DNA from: Lingula anatina
Lineage: Eukaryota; Brachiopoda; Lingulata; Lingulida; Lingulidae
Reading direction: 5' to 3'
DNA: 64,000 bases
Assembly (NCBI RefSeq): GCF_001039355.2
Contig: NW_019774203.1
Span: 456,558-520,557, forward strand
In this document: piece after piece, positions 14,801 through 24,962 of the stretch
Position numbering within the stretch: position 1 is the first letter of the stretch
Layout: every line of letters begins with the position of its first letter
Notes under the pieces: generated by a model
Databases searched by the model: none
What the model was told of the DNA's origin: nothing
The model's input: the letters and a program-made list of their open reading frames with translations, nothing else
Program-made: the position numbers and the translations under genes

Positions 14801-17800
14801 CGTGTTGATGATTAATCAAAAGCCGATGCCCAGTTTCAGTCTGTTTATTGGTATATTTGTCTTTTGAAAAATTACAATTTAGTTTTATTTGACCTAAAGA
14901 TTAACATGTACACACACTGGACAATAGAAGTGTCACCCCTTCTGAACCAATACTTTGGGGGAGATAAACGACCGTGGAATGATATGCTCCTGGTATCATT
15001 TTATTAAAAACATCAAATTTCACAAAAATACCAACAATACAATTCCATGGTACAGCGGTTTCATACTCATTAGTCACATTATAAGTAGACTGGGCATTAT
15101 AACTTTGATTACTCTGATTCAGGGGGTGACACTTCTATTGTCCAGTGTGTGTTTATGTATAAATACATATGTATATATATGCATATCTAAATGTAACGGT
15201 TTACGCAAAATAAACATCATATTTACATTAAAGTTGACCTTAAATGCAATGTATAAATAACTAGAGAAAAACATCTATGATAGGACTCCTAGTCGTTACC
15301 TCATATAAATAAAATAACAAAACTGTGCGCTTTTTGATTTCAGATGCCAGTTATCCGACTCCACAACCCTCTCAGTCCCCGTCACCCTGTCCCCTTGGTT
15401 ACGAGTCTTTTGGTGATGCTTGTTACCAGGTAACGGCCGCCATGACGTGGGAGGAGGCCAATGCTACGTGTCGCCGTCAGCAGGACCACCTCGTGTCTGT
15501 TCTAGATGGATTTGAACAAACGTTTCTCACTCTGAAAGTTCAAGAACTTAACAAGCAGTCTATGTGGATAGGATTAACGAGGACTGGGGTAATGACACTA
15601 TTTCCATTTTATAAAAATATTTTTGTTTGTTTTACATAGTGTCTGTTGATATCTGTATATAACACCGATCTGTCTGTTTACCAATAAATAAATAAATAAA
15701 TAAATGAATAAATAATTAAATAAATAAATAAGTGAATACTCTGAGTCAATCCTGGATGAACAGTAGAAACGTCACGACTTGTAGGCGACACGTTTAGTCT
15801 ATGGAAACTATAAGATTTTTACAATCGAGTGCTTCATTCCAATTTTTTCCGTTTTGCACATTGTATATAATGGTTATATTTTATTCTGTTCTTAGTCTCA
15901 GTACTACTGGGAGGATGAGTGGCCAGTGGACTATGTAAACTGGGCAGCTTCCGAACCTCCTAGGAATGGAACCGCCAGGTGCGTTATGTTAATGGCGGAT
16001 GGACATTGGAAGGCCACTGATTGTAGTCTTAAATTTCAAGGAATATGTAAGAGAACATCAGGTAGGCAAACGATGTTCTTATCACAATATTTCCATAGAA
16101 TTAAAAAAAGGCGACGGATTGTAGTTTTTAACCTCGAGGAATATGTAAAAAACACCAGTTATGGTAAAAATAGCTATTTCTATAATCATTGTGACATTTT
16201 TCCAAACAAGTACATTAATCCACCACTTGAAGGAACCCTTTACTTGGTTTTTGTATCTTTTAAATAGTATAAAAGTATTAGTATATTTTAGAGATTTTTT
16301 TTGCAAACTGTACTGATTCAGTACTCACGCTCTTCTTACTCTGACTATTTGACACCCGTTCCAGCCAAACCCCCGGTGACCGTCCCTGACCCCCCGGGCA
16401 CCTGTCCTGACGGCGATTGGTATCCCCACGGCTCCCACTGCTACCACCTGTCCACTAAGAACCACTATAATGACTGGTACAGCGCCATTATGCAGTGTTA
16501 TCTGAGAGGGGCCACCCTGGTGTCCGTGACCAGCCAGCACGAGGCAGATTTCTTGGTGAAACTGTTTCAACAATCTCTGGTCGATAATCGCCCCTTTTGG
16601 ACAGGACTTTATAGGAAACCGAATGGTTAGTGGTTCGATCAATCAATTTATTATTATTATTACTACTCCTCGTAACTTGCTGGAATACGATTGTAAGGAA
16701 TATCAGGCCAATTGCATTGTTCATAAGGACACACGGTTGCTTTAGAGACAATAGTACATACTGATGGAATCAGAAACGACAGCAAACAGCTCTACACCTG
16801 TAATTTTCCAGATTCATGTAATGAATAGGCTCTCTGTTTTGATGTTCACATTTGCCAACATTTTCTTTACTCAGCCCTTTACCCTGAATACGCTTTCAGG
16901 AACATTCAACTGGTATGACGGTACTCCGTTCAACTTTGCCAATTGGGCCACGGGGCAGCCCGGCAGTGACAGGGGCAAGGACTGCATAGATATGCACCCA
17001 GGGACGGGGAAATGGCAACTTTCTACCTGCACCTACCCTCTCAGCCATGTGTGTAAAACGCGGAAAAGTATGTGTACCTTGACTTGACTCTGATCTGTTT
17101 GTCTGGCTGACTGAAACTACAAAGGGGCGAAACGTAGCATTTTTTCTGATACATACGGCAGCCATTAGTTTGGTCAATGTAACATTTTTGTTGACTTAGT
17201 TACGCAAAACCCAAAAGTTAAGGTATTAGGCATGCCGTAGATATGGATAACGTGATAATGTAGTGAAACTGAGCCAAATATTATTCCTGAAATCTTACCC
17301 TTCCAGTACTTCCGACGACGACGCCCGCCCCAGCTTGCAGGTCGGGCTGGTACCTATATAATGGATTGTGTTATAAGGTAAATTGTTGTTTAATATATAC
17401 ATACTTTTTCATAAATCTGTAATCTGACTAGTTGAGATGATACCAATTAGGTTTTTACTTATTACGCAGGGTTCCGATCAAAGAACACCGCTTTTACACT
17501 GCAGTGATGTGTTAACTATTAAACTATTATTATTGGTCTTAATTTTATGTGTGAGTGCATTATTCGAAATACGCATAGTAGAGGCGTATACATTATGTCA
17601 TGTGTTGAATATTAGCTATGCGTTTTGAATAAAGTTTTAATGAAATATTGGTTGATAAATTTCAGTTAATTTTCTATAGTTTCCGACAAATGAAACTTAT
17701 TTGTATATTGCACCATGTATTTTTGTCCGGTTAATGTACACGTCCACATTTGTGAATGTATACCTTTAATGTATTTACTCGAGTGTCCTTTTTGCTGCAA

Positions 17801-20800
17801 AACATGCTGTTTTTCTCTTTCCATTAAAAGCCATTCTTTAAAACCAGCAAAGACCAGAAAACCTGGCAATCAGCCCGCAGTTTCTGTAGGTCGCAGGGAG
17901 GGGACTTGGCAAGTTTTCACAGTTCCGAAGAAAGTGCCTGGTTTGGTACCATTGTTGGGAAGGCTGGCCTCTATAGGTGGTTTACCGGATATACGTATCT
18001 TTGATGTCCCACTTTCGTCTTAATGTTCCATTTTGGCTTAGATATTACTCTTGTAATGTAAGGATTAACATTGATGTGCAGTTTTCCAGAAACCATTTTG
18101 CATGTTTTTAAATGTGTGTGTATCGGTGTGTGTGTGTGAGAGGGGGGTGGGTGGGGGAGGGGGGAGTGGGTACACTCTTCACAGGTTGATAGGTATGTCA
18201 ACATCTCATTTTGTAGTTATGGCATAGACAGCAATGAACCGCTCTGGATCGGGCTATATGACACTGATGTTAATAAAAGTACGTATCGCCACAGTGCCAA
18301 CAAAATACAGCCCATTTTTATCAAAATAAAATAAATCGATTGTGTTTTATGTGTTATTAACAAATCAACATTCTGGATTATATTAATGAAATAATTTTTT
18401 TAACAAAATAAGTGAATACCAGGCATTTACATACAACGGTATAACGGAAAATTAATTTAAAAAGTCATTTTTCATATAAACATAATAGGTGCCTATATTG
18501 TTATCGGAAACGAGTCCTACATCTTACTTTTTACCTCCAAAGCTTACGTCTCTCATGTCTGGTCTGATGGCACACCTTTCGACTTCTCCAACTGGGATAT
18601 CGACCAGCCAGACAACCATAACGGCAAGGAACGCTGTGTCGGTATGTATGCCAACACTGGCAAATGGCGGGATGACAACTGCGCAGGCGCAAGGAGCTGG
18701 ATATGTAGAGCGTCATTGGATGCCACACCTCTGCCTAGCACCACCACGCCCTCTGGAACCGGTGAGATCAAATGATTTTTGGATTTGCTTTTTTAATATT
18801 TTAAAGCATAATGTTATTTGAAGTGCACCCTTTAATTTGTAGTTTTAACTATAGTTTTACAGCTTTTTCATTCTACAATATTTTAGTATTGTATCATTTT
18901 AAAGTGCACTGAGTTTTAAGGATACTTTTGACTTTAAATTGATATTATTATAAATTAATTGAGGGCGCATGAAGCAAGTCACAAAGCCAATCTTATTGTT
19001 ACTGGTTGATTGAATCATGAGTAACAAAATACCAAAACGGAATTTATCTTTTAATTTTAACACACTGTAACCAATGGTAGTGTTAAGTGATCTCTTCAGA
19101 TATAAACGCATTTTAGAAGTTATGTTCGTTATGAAAGCATATTCACTTTGAAATCTGTGTTGGCATTTGTGATCATACAGATAGATCATAAATGTATACA
19201 ATCTTCATGACTGATCTACCGCTATAGTATAATTTGAAGGACGATTTTTGTAATCTGATTTTCAGAATGATATTTTGATATTTAAAATCAATAAGAAAAC
19301 CCATTTTTTTCTAGACGACGATACATGTGGCGACTCCTGGCACTCCTACGGGGACCACTGTTACTATATCAGTGAGGGGTGGGGCTCCACCCACAGGAAA
19401 TCATGGTTCAGCGCCAGACAGTGGTGTATGGAGAACGCTGGTGACCTTCTTAGTATCCATACTCCTGGAGAGGCCGACTTTGTCACAACACTGGTCAGCA
19501 AGACTGATAATATCAAGTCATGGATTGGTGCCAATAACCTGGACCTTCAGGGATATAGGTGGATTTTGTTCCTTGGTGCCCCCTTTTATCTGAAAATTAA
19601 AGATTTCCATGTCGTTTACATGAAAACGAGTAGATATTCTAAAAAGATTAAATGGAAAGTGTTTATATTGTCCGTACAGAGAAACAGTTTACTTGGTATG
19701 TAGTCTGTCCAACATTTTGGATTTACTAGTACATTGTGTCCAATCTCTGATGCGCTGCTTTTGTTTTATGAAATAAACAAAGAAATGAAGGACAGAATAA
19801 TTATGTAAATGAATAAATTGTCACATAACTGGTTTAATAGACTTAAATTAAATGTCATAACTGTCTGGATAGATGGACAGATGGCACTCTCGTTAACTAC
19901 ATAAACTGGGGCCAAGGCGAACCCAACTCCAGGTACGGTCTAGAGAGGTGTGTCAACATGTACACAGGGAATGACAGAACACAGCCAGGTGCGTGAAACC
20001 CTTTATATTATATTATATTATATTATATTATATTATATTATATTATATTATATTATATTATATTATATCGGATAGAAAGAACATGTACCGATGGTGTAAA
20101 AGAGTTAATATTTTTTAAAAAAGAGTCAACGATTACTTGGGTTTTACTATAAGAGACAACAGACTTTCTATTTTACACTATGTCTACCGACATAATTTGT
20201 TCCTTTCCCCCAAATGTTTTACGTCATATAACTGTATACAGTCTTTTTTTCTAGAATATATCTACACAGGATTTTATATTTTCGATTTTCATAGAATTGT
20301 GCCTTTCATTATAGTTCTGTAAAAATTGGCGTAAATGAGGTATTTATTCAGGTTATAAATATACATGCTTGTCCTAGGTACATTTAATGACGACAATTGT
20401 GCGGCGAAATTACCATTTATTTGCAAGAAACACAAACTGAGTAAAACCACTGTAAGTGTACCTACCACCCCGCCCATAGAAGGATACTGCCCGAGGGGAT
20501 TTGATGGCATTGGTAAGATTGTATATCAAAAAGGCACGAGATCAACTGAATCGTCACAAACAAATGGTACAATAATTACAGATCTCTTTAAAGTCAGGTA
20601 AAATAAACAATAAGCTTCTGTTTGGCAAGTATTAAATGTACTTATGGTATTCAAACTTTCTCACAAACAAAATATATTCACAAACATTTTGTATTTTCTC
20701 CAATGCTTCACTTATTGGTTCATAATATCATAGGCAACAGGTGCTACAAGTTATTTGGCGAGGTCCAGGAAGGGCGTAGGAACTGGACGGGGGCAGCCAG

Positions 20801-23800
20801 CGCCTGTGCCGCCCTGGGGAGGCAGTATACACTGGCCAGTATTACCAATCCACTAGAACAGGGTAGGGGTTTTGTTGCTGAAACGTCTTTTTTGGACTGT
20901 TAAGCTAGAGTAACATTGTATCGATTAAGGAAGGGGAACTTAACTCATAACATAAAATTCAATATAATAAAAGATGCCTATTCAATAAACCTTAATCATT
21001 ATTGTGTAGAGACGAACATGTTGCAATGCGGTGTATTTGGATGTGTTCTATTAAATGACCAACGGTTTTGATTTAGGTTCAGATTTAGGTACCAAGATCA
21101 ATTCTATATGATTTGCATGTTACAGCATTTATTACCAGCAAGCTGCAGTTTAAAGTAGCGGATTATTGGATTGGCCTAAGCGACTACTACAGAACACATT
21201 TTCTTCAGTGGCTGACGAATGAAGAACTGCAGTATGAAAACTGGGATGTGAACGAACCGTCACCTTCTTGGCAGGTGCGAGTTGCCTTAACAATTTACTT
21301 TTTAATTTGTAGTGTCGCAAAGTATAATAACTATCTATCATAATTATAATTATCACGTCACCTTTTGTACCGTAAAAACCATCGCCATCTTTTGTATTGT
21401 AGAAAAAACTCTGTTTTTGTAAACCACATGTCTAATTTTTGTTTAGTTTAATGGTGAAGATTGTGTCCTTATAAGATCAGCCGAAAACAGTATCGGAAAG
21501 TGGGCTGAAGTGAAGTGTTCCTTAACTGCGGGGTATATTTGTCAAACTTGGAAAGGTAAATGTATAGAGATACAGATAGTTGATTTTAGTTGTTTTCAGA
21601 GTAATTATGTTAATATTATCGGCAAATATGCTATATTGCGTTTGGCAAGAAATGTGCATATTTCATTAAATATTACTGAATTTCATATATAAGTTGAGAG
21701 TGTCATGGCGTAAGCATGTGGTTTAGATAGATTTAGAACTGGTTTGACAATCAACTATCTGAAATTAACAAAGTGTTTGAGGATTATATATTATCAAGTT
21801 GTTTTTGATTATATGATTATATTTATCATATTATATTATCATATTGTTTTAGACCCTGCAATCAAGACCCCGTGGACGACCCAACCTGTGTCCACTCTAT
21901 CCAACTGTAAAAATGGCTACTCGACCCTAGATGGCGTGACGTGCTATAAGCTGCACCAAGACGCGCAGACGTGGGCAGACGCACATGAGATTTGTACTGA
22001 AGAGGGCGCCTATTTAACATTTGTAACAGGGTTTTTGGAAGAGGCACATCTGATCACTTTCTTGAGACACTCTGACGGGTCACCAGTGTGGTTGGGGCTG
22101 AAAGGCTCGAGACCTGTGGGTAGATTTGTATTATATATATATATTATTACTGTATACTCGAATTATATTGCAACATAACATGTCGATTTTTGTATGAATT
22201 GTATTCGTGTTAATTAAGGATGAAGGTTTCTTTTATGGAAAGTTAACTGAAACATAACTGTTTTTGCAATTTAAATGAACTATTAAGTTACGGCTCTCTG
22301 TCTGTATTGATTTGTTATTTCTCGAAAACACTAATTTCGCCATTGTTTTGACTCTCAGCATGGCTTCAAGTGGACAATGGAATGGCCTCTAATTTTCACA
22401 CACTGGGCCAAGGACGAACCCAAATCGGAGAAGGCAGAAGTGTGCGGCGTGATGATGCATGACGGGACATGGAACACAAGGGATTGTGGGACAAAGCTCC
22501 CTTTTGTCTGCATGACAACTTCTGGTAAGCTGAGGCAGCTTTAAGCGACCACGTTTTGATGTTATTAAATTGTATCCTAGTCTAATTTATTAAAATAAAT
22601 GAATTAAAAAAAATAAAAATCATCACTTACAGATGTAAGTATCACAGAGCTCGTGTTAATAGATGCAAAGGTACATGACACAAGGTACTTATAGCGCCCC
22701 CTATATCACACGTAGAGGGAGATAAAGAAGACCCATGGTGCTGCCTTAGGTGTAGTTTCTGTACGTGCGCGTAGTTCTATGTACAGTACATATGAATGAA
22801 TAAATAGATGAATTAAAACAGGTCGGACAGGAATGGTAGTCCCATAGGAATCGTAGTCCGTTCCCAATTAATTTGTACAAGTGACATTCGTCCAATATAC
22901 TAATATAACCCCAATACTTCGACTAACCCTAGCCAGTGCTAACCATATAGGACCCCGGACTTCCATTCCTGGGACTACCATTCCTGTCACACCGGTGTGA
23001 CGTGACAGAGAGCCCCCCTGGTAGATGGTCCTTTATCCATTAATTTCCACAGGTAAGCCTCGCCCCAGATTTTGACCCTCTTACGTCAGGCTTACCCTTA
23101 CTTGTATTATTAAATGGAGGTTTGACTCTCTGTTTCAATGACCCAATTTTTTTGTCACACCGTTCTGATATACTCTGCTTTACTCCAGCCCTACCGCCGG
23201 TCACCACACTGCCCACCACAGGCTGGTGTCCGGACCAGGGACAGTGGATAGACCATGGGTCAGCCTGTTTCTATTACGACACCAATGCCTACTTGGACTG
23301 GGGAGAAGCTAGCTTCGAGTGCTACAAAATAGGCGGTTATCTAGCGTCTTTTACTAGCGACAACGAGACCAGTTTTATACTCGAACTGTTGAACGAAGAA
23401 GTGGCGTCAAGAAATTTGTGGATTGGTCTCATTAAAAGAAGAAAAGGCAAGTTTTAACTGTATCTGTCTTAAGCCAGAATGGTAACCACGAAAGTTGCAT
23501 TTGGACACTATAATCAATAAAGTAGCAGTACGTGTAATATAATGGTTACGTGTCATGATTTTAAAATTGAATTCCCTACAGTGTGCCCTTGAATAACGAT
23601 CACTATTCTCATGTTATGGTATTATTGTATTTTAGAACATTATCAGTGGGAGGATGGTACGGTTGTCAACTACACCAACTGGTCTCCGGCCAAACCGAGC
23701 GCTACTGGTGACGAGGAGAGATGTGCCGAGTTTCTGCCTACGTCAGGACTGTGGAATGACGTAACGTGTGACGGAAGCAGGGGTTATATTTGCAAAACGT

Positions 23801-24761
23801 CTAAAAGTAGGTAGCATGTTTTCGTGATGGTTTTTAATAAAATAATTACCGTATTTGCTTCATGTAAGTGAACGGCCTAATTTCACCTCATATGCATACT
23901 ACATTTTCTGATATGGATGCAGCATATCCAGAAAATTATGGCGCACGGACTACAGACATCCTCACAGTTACATTGATTATATTTCTTTACATGCCTGTCT
24001 ACCGTTTATCTTCCAAGACGCAGAATTCAGTATATTTTCACGTTTCAGTTTTCCCTACGGTTGCTACATCCTCCACGACAACACGCACAAATACCTCCTC
24101 GTCAACACCCCCCAGACATGAGGAACATGTTGTCCGCGTTGCAGCTAGAGGTAATACAGTCATTTTGTTGATTTGTTCTGTTACTATATAATACTATATA
24201 ATACTAGCCTTATAAAGAAAAGTCACACTGCAATTTTTTTTTAAAGATATATAAGTCTGTCCATTCACCACTTTTTTAGGTACTCCAATATATCAACAGT
24301 GGTTGCCACCTCCACCTACCACAAATGTTATACTTTCTATGGTTATATGCCTATGTCAAGTTGATTCGGCAATAAACTATACTATACTGTTGATTTAAGT
24401 CGTTATGTTTTTCCCAGGGTATATTTCAGCTTCACACGATCTGATTAATCAAGTTGGGTTGTAATTGACGTTATTTTTACAAAAGAGCTCTTACAAAAAG
24501 TGGCCTCAATTTTTTTTGTAATGTATAATCCATGGTCTGATAATATTCATCACATTCTCTCCAGCACAAGGCCTGACTACTGGGTACACTGTGGGCATAG
24601 CTCTCCTGTCCATCATCATAGTGGGTCTTCTTGGTTTCTTCGGGTACATTGTCTATAATCGACCTGGGAAGACTGAAGTCTCGGCTTTTTACAATTCTGA
24701 AGATGGAGACAAAGTAGAGTTTTCTAGAACATCTGACATCACTGATAGACCTGCTGCGTAA
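1..24761 (+). CDS. giant multi-CTLD mannose-receptor-like membrane protein (5' partial)
   Basis: Fifty-five exons join in one uninterrupted frame of about 2,569 residues; every intron phase agrees with the next exon. The order is 17 C-type lectin domains, Ser/Thr/Pro linkers between some of them, a stalk, one membrane helix and a cytosolic tail of about 35 residues. Each CTLD shows the family hallmarks: an early Cys pair, a WIGL-like motif, an NW before the sugar-site triplet, and a final Y-I-C. In the mannose receptor family (MRC1, MRC2, PLA2R, DEC-205), 8-10 CTLDs are usual, so this protein is much longer. No ricin-B or FN2 module is visible, but the 5' end lies outside the window. Likely role, by family: endocytic or adhesive surface receptor for glycans. 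Two introns hold fold-back elements and one uses a GC donor. It converges with the kinase-like gene downstream. Confidence 0.9.
1394..2586 (+). other. gene 1 CTLD2
   Basis: Exons 1394-1484, 1837-1966, 2161-2267 and 2471-2586. The motifs are N-C-P at the domain start, W-L-G-Y, F-W-A-G and F-M-C at the end. The sugar-site region reads RPD, so no canonical ligand triplet is present. Its paralog is the first recognisable domain of gene 2 (39924-41468), with the same four exons and phases. Confidence 0.88.
1784..1820. repeat. (TA)n microsatellite
   Basis: Nearly pure AT dinucleotide run just before the acceptor of the exon at 1837. Confidence 0.9.
2809..4385 (+). other. gene 1 CTLD3
   Basis: Exons 2809-2938, 3287-3369, 3748-3879 and 4284-4385. 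The motifs include C-Y-Q-F, G-G-D-M, W-L-G-G, S-N-W and F-I-C-Q. There is no EPN or QPD. The last exon ends in a short Pro/Thr-containing linker to CTLD4. Paralog: 41803-43172. Confidence 0.88.
4587..5721 (+). other. gene 1 CTLD4 plus Thr/Pro linker exon
   Basis: Exons 4587-4748, 4964-5043 and 5200-5353 encode the CTLD (C-D-P-G-W start, W-L-G-F, T-N-W-A-P, W-D-D-V-P-C, Y-I-C-E). A 36-nt exon, 5686-5721, adds a Ser/Thr/Pro linker. The triplet reads RPD. Paralog: 43469-44639. Confidence 0.87.
5971..7571 (+). other. gene 1 CTLD5 plus Ser/Thr linker exon
   Basis: Exons 5971-6141, 6539-6658 and 6929-7039, plus linker exon 7518-7571. The motifs are [22 protein letters not shown] and Y-V-C-K. The EPN position is replaced by Gly/Ser. 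The separate linker exon matters because in gene 2 it is fused to the next CTLD exon. Confidence 0.87.
7834..8816 (+). other. gene 1 CTLD6
   Basis: Exons 7834-8013, 8221-8381 and 8706-8816. The motifs are H-C-Y-R-V, G-G-D-L-A-S-I, W-T-G-L-N, an EPD-type triplet (N-E-P-D), W-N-G-N-A-C and Y-I-C-K. The paralogous domain in gene 2 has EPN here. Confidence 0.87.
9034..9970 (+). other. gene 1 CTLD7
   Basis: Its start lies at the end of exon 8706-8816 (K-G-C). It continues in exons 9034-9152 and 9367-9515 and the first half of 9855-10060. The motifs are S-C-Y, G-G-N-L, W-I-G-L, T-N-W-G, W-Y-D-R-P-C and Y-V-C-E. No EPN or QPD is seen. Confidence 0.86.
9623..9692. repeat. 35-bp direct tandem duplication in an intron
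   Basis: The unit beginning TTAACCCTCTTTAAAAAG occurs twice at a 35-bp spacing. It is a simple slippage-type duplication. Confidence 0.8.
9971..11597 (+). other. gene 1 CTLD8 (QPD type) plus linker
   Basis: The second part of exon 9855-10060, then exons 10317-10450, 11057-11271 and linker 11553-11597. The sugar site reads Q-P-D-D-H-N-G followed by W-S-D-V-N-C. In this fold QPD is the galactose/GalNAc-type triplet. The matching domain of gene 2 has EPN. The domain ends V-I-C-Q. Confidence 0.88.
11325..11359. repeat. (AAAT)n microsatellite
   Basis: Pure tetranucleotide run in the intron after the exon ending at 11271. Confidence 0.9.
11807..11868. repeat. compound (CAA)n/(AAT)n microsatellite
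   Basis: Trinucleotide runs directly upstream of the acceptor at 11873. Confidence 0.9.
11874..12940 (+). other. gene 1 CTLD9 (EPN type)
   Basis: Exons 11874-12055, 12308-12375 and 12549-12649, and the first half of 12850-12984. The site reads E-P-N-D-Y-F-G-G with W-L-D-E-S-C later. EPN is the mannose-type triplet, so this is a candidate calcium and sugar binder, although the WND motif is altered to WLD. The domain ends Y-I-C-K and is followed by a Thr/Pro linker. Confidence 0.87.
12941..14783 (+). other. gene 1 CTLD10 (EPN type)
   Basis: The end of exon 12850-12984 (N-C-P-P-G), then 13251-13385, 13823-13980 and 14684-14783. The site reads G-E-P-N-G-G, with W-Q-D-R-P-C later. An assembly gap (14133-14487) lies inside the last intron. 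The flanking exons still join in phase, so no exon need be missing. Confidence 0.85.
14133..14487. other. assembly gap (355 N)
   Basis: Run of N within an intron of gene 1. Open frames drawn across it have no meaning. Confidence 0.99.
14910..15152. mobile_element. MITE-like element with about 30-bp terminal inverted repeats
   Basis: The left end (14910-14939) and right end (15122-15152) are inverted copies of about 30 bp beginning ACACACACTGGACAATAG. The 180-bp interior has no convincing coding. No clear target duplication was identified. It lies in the intron between the exons ending at 14783 and starting at 15344. Confidence 0.7.
15344..16061 (+). other. gene 1 CTLD11 (segment near-identical to gene 2)
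   Basis: Exons 15344-15588 and 15896-16061; two-exon CTLD. The Pro/Ser-rich entry and first half (up to the L-V-S-V strand) match gene 2 residue for residue over about 44 positions. The rest diverges to ordinary paralog levels. The sugar site reads EPP, with W-K-A-T-D-C and G-I-C-K. Confidence 0.88.
15682..15731. repeat. (AAAT)n microsatellite
   Basis: Imperfect tetranucleotide run in an intron. Confidence 0.9.
16365..17067 (+). other. gene 1 CTLD12
   Basis: Exons 16365-16625 and 16900-17067. The motifs are T-C-P-D-G-D-W, H-C-Y-H, W-T-G-L, N-W-A-T-G, a QPG triplet, W-Q-L-S-T-C and H-V-C-K. The start of the second exon is set by the acceptor CTTTCAG at 16899, which keeps phase 1. The upstream open frame there is intronic. 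Confidence 0.87.
17307..18761 (+). other. gene 1 CTLD13 (QPD type)
   Basis: Exons 17307-17377, 17831-17976, 18217-18278 and 18543-18761. The site reads D-Q-P-D-N-H-N-G with W-R-D-D-N-C and W-I-C-R; QPD predicts a galactose-type site. A Thr/Pro-rich linker follows. Gene 2 has only the first two exons of this domain before it is interrupted. Confidence 0.86.
19315..20455 (+). other. gene 1 CTLD14 (EPN, best canonical site)
   Basis: Exons 19315-19558 and 19873-19988, and the first half of 20378-20512. The motifs are [16 protein letters not shown] and F-N-D-D-N-C, ending F-I-C-K. EPN together with an N-D pair in the second calcium-site strand makes this the most conventional mannose-type site in the protein. 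Confidence 0.86.
20004..20067. repeat. (ATATT)n pentanucleotide repeat
   Basis: About 13 uninterrupted units in an intron of gene 1. A similar (ATAAT)n array sits at 41969-42015 in gene 2, but in a non-equivalent intron. Confidence 0.92.
20456..21555 (+). other. gene 1 CTLD15
   Basis: The end of exon 20378-20512 (Y-C-P-R-G), then 20734-20862, 21126-21274 and 21447-21555. The motifs are R-C-Y-K, W-I-G-L-S, E-N-W-D, an EPS triplet, W-A-E-V-K-C and Y-I-C-Q. Its exon plan matches CTLD10, so these two look like products of an older block duplication. Confidence 0.86.
21853..22524 (+). other. gene 1 CTLD16
   Basis: Exons 21853-22115 and 22359-22524; two-exon CTLD like CTLD11, 12 and 17. The motifs are T-C-Y-K, W-L-G-L, T-H-W-A, an EPK triplet, W-N-T-R-D-C and F-V-C-M. 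The entry is Thr/Pro-rich. Confidence 0.87.
22826..22988. repeat. fold-back element with 19-bp perfect inverted ends
   Basis: GACAGGAATGGTAGTCCCA at 22826-22844 is matched perfectly inverted at 22970-22988. The 125-bp interior is not coding. It could be a short MITE or a stable intronic hairpin. Confidence 0.65.
23189..23806 (+). other. gene 1 CTLD17, with GC-AG intron
   Basis: Exons 23189-23446 and 23636-23806. The motifs are W-C-P-D-Q, C-F-Y-Y, W-I-G-L, T-N-W-S, a KPS triplet, W-N-D-V-T-C and Y-I-C-K. The first exon ends AAAAG|GCAAGT. No GT donor keeps the phase, so this intron appears to use a GC donor. Confidence 0.87.
24049..24761 (+). other. gene 1 stalk, transmembrane helix and cytosolic tail
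   Basis: Exon 24049-24150 encodes a Ser/Thr-rich stalk. Exon 24565-24761 encodes a hydrophobic helix (about V-G-I-A-L-L to G-Y-I-V-Y), then R-P-G-K as a positive stop-transfer, then a short acidic tail ending D-R-P-A-A and TAA at 24759-24761. The tail contains F-Y-N-S-E-D-G-D. It loosely recalls the aromatic and acidic sorting signals of mannose receptors, but no canonical YxxPhi or NPxY motif is present. Confidence 0.92.
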
Positions 24762-24956
24762 ATCATGTATGTTACACGCCGTTGTCACGTGGCACCTTAC
24801 TTATGGCAACTGCATGAAACTGAATTTTCTCATCGATCGAAAACAAGCGTCAACCATCAGTATTTAAATTGATAACAAATTTATGATTCTGAAAACAGTT
24901 CTCTCGTTAATGAGTTGAAAATTGAACTTCACTACCATTCCATCACTGTATTCTAG

Positions 24957-24962
24957 AATAAA
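24957..24962 (+). terminator. polyadenylation signal AATAAA of gene 1
   Basis: Canonical hexamer 196 bases after the stop codon of gene 1, in a plausible 3' UTR. Confidence 0.7.

Noticed and set aside
16764-16899. Longer CTLD12 second exon starting upstream
   Set aside because: The acceptor CTTTCAG at 16899 gives the conserved phase 1 and the conserved G-x-F start seen in gene 2.
24281-24328. Possible extra stalk exon rich in Pro and Gln
   Set aside because: The donor is weak and the phase does not fit the membrane exon; the 24049-24150 stalk exon joins it directly.
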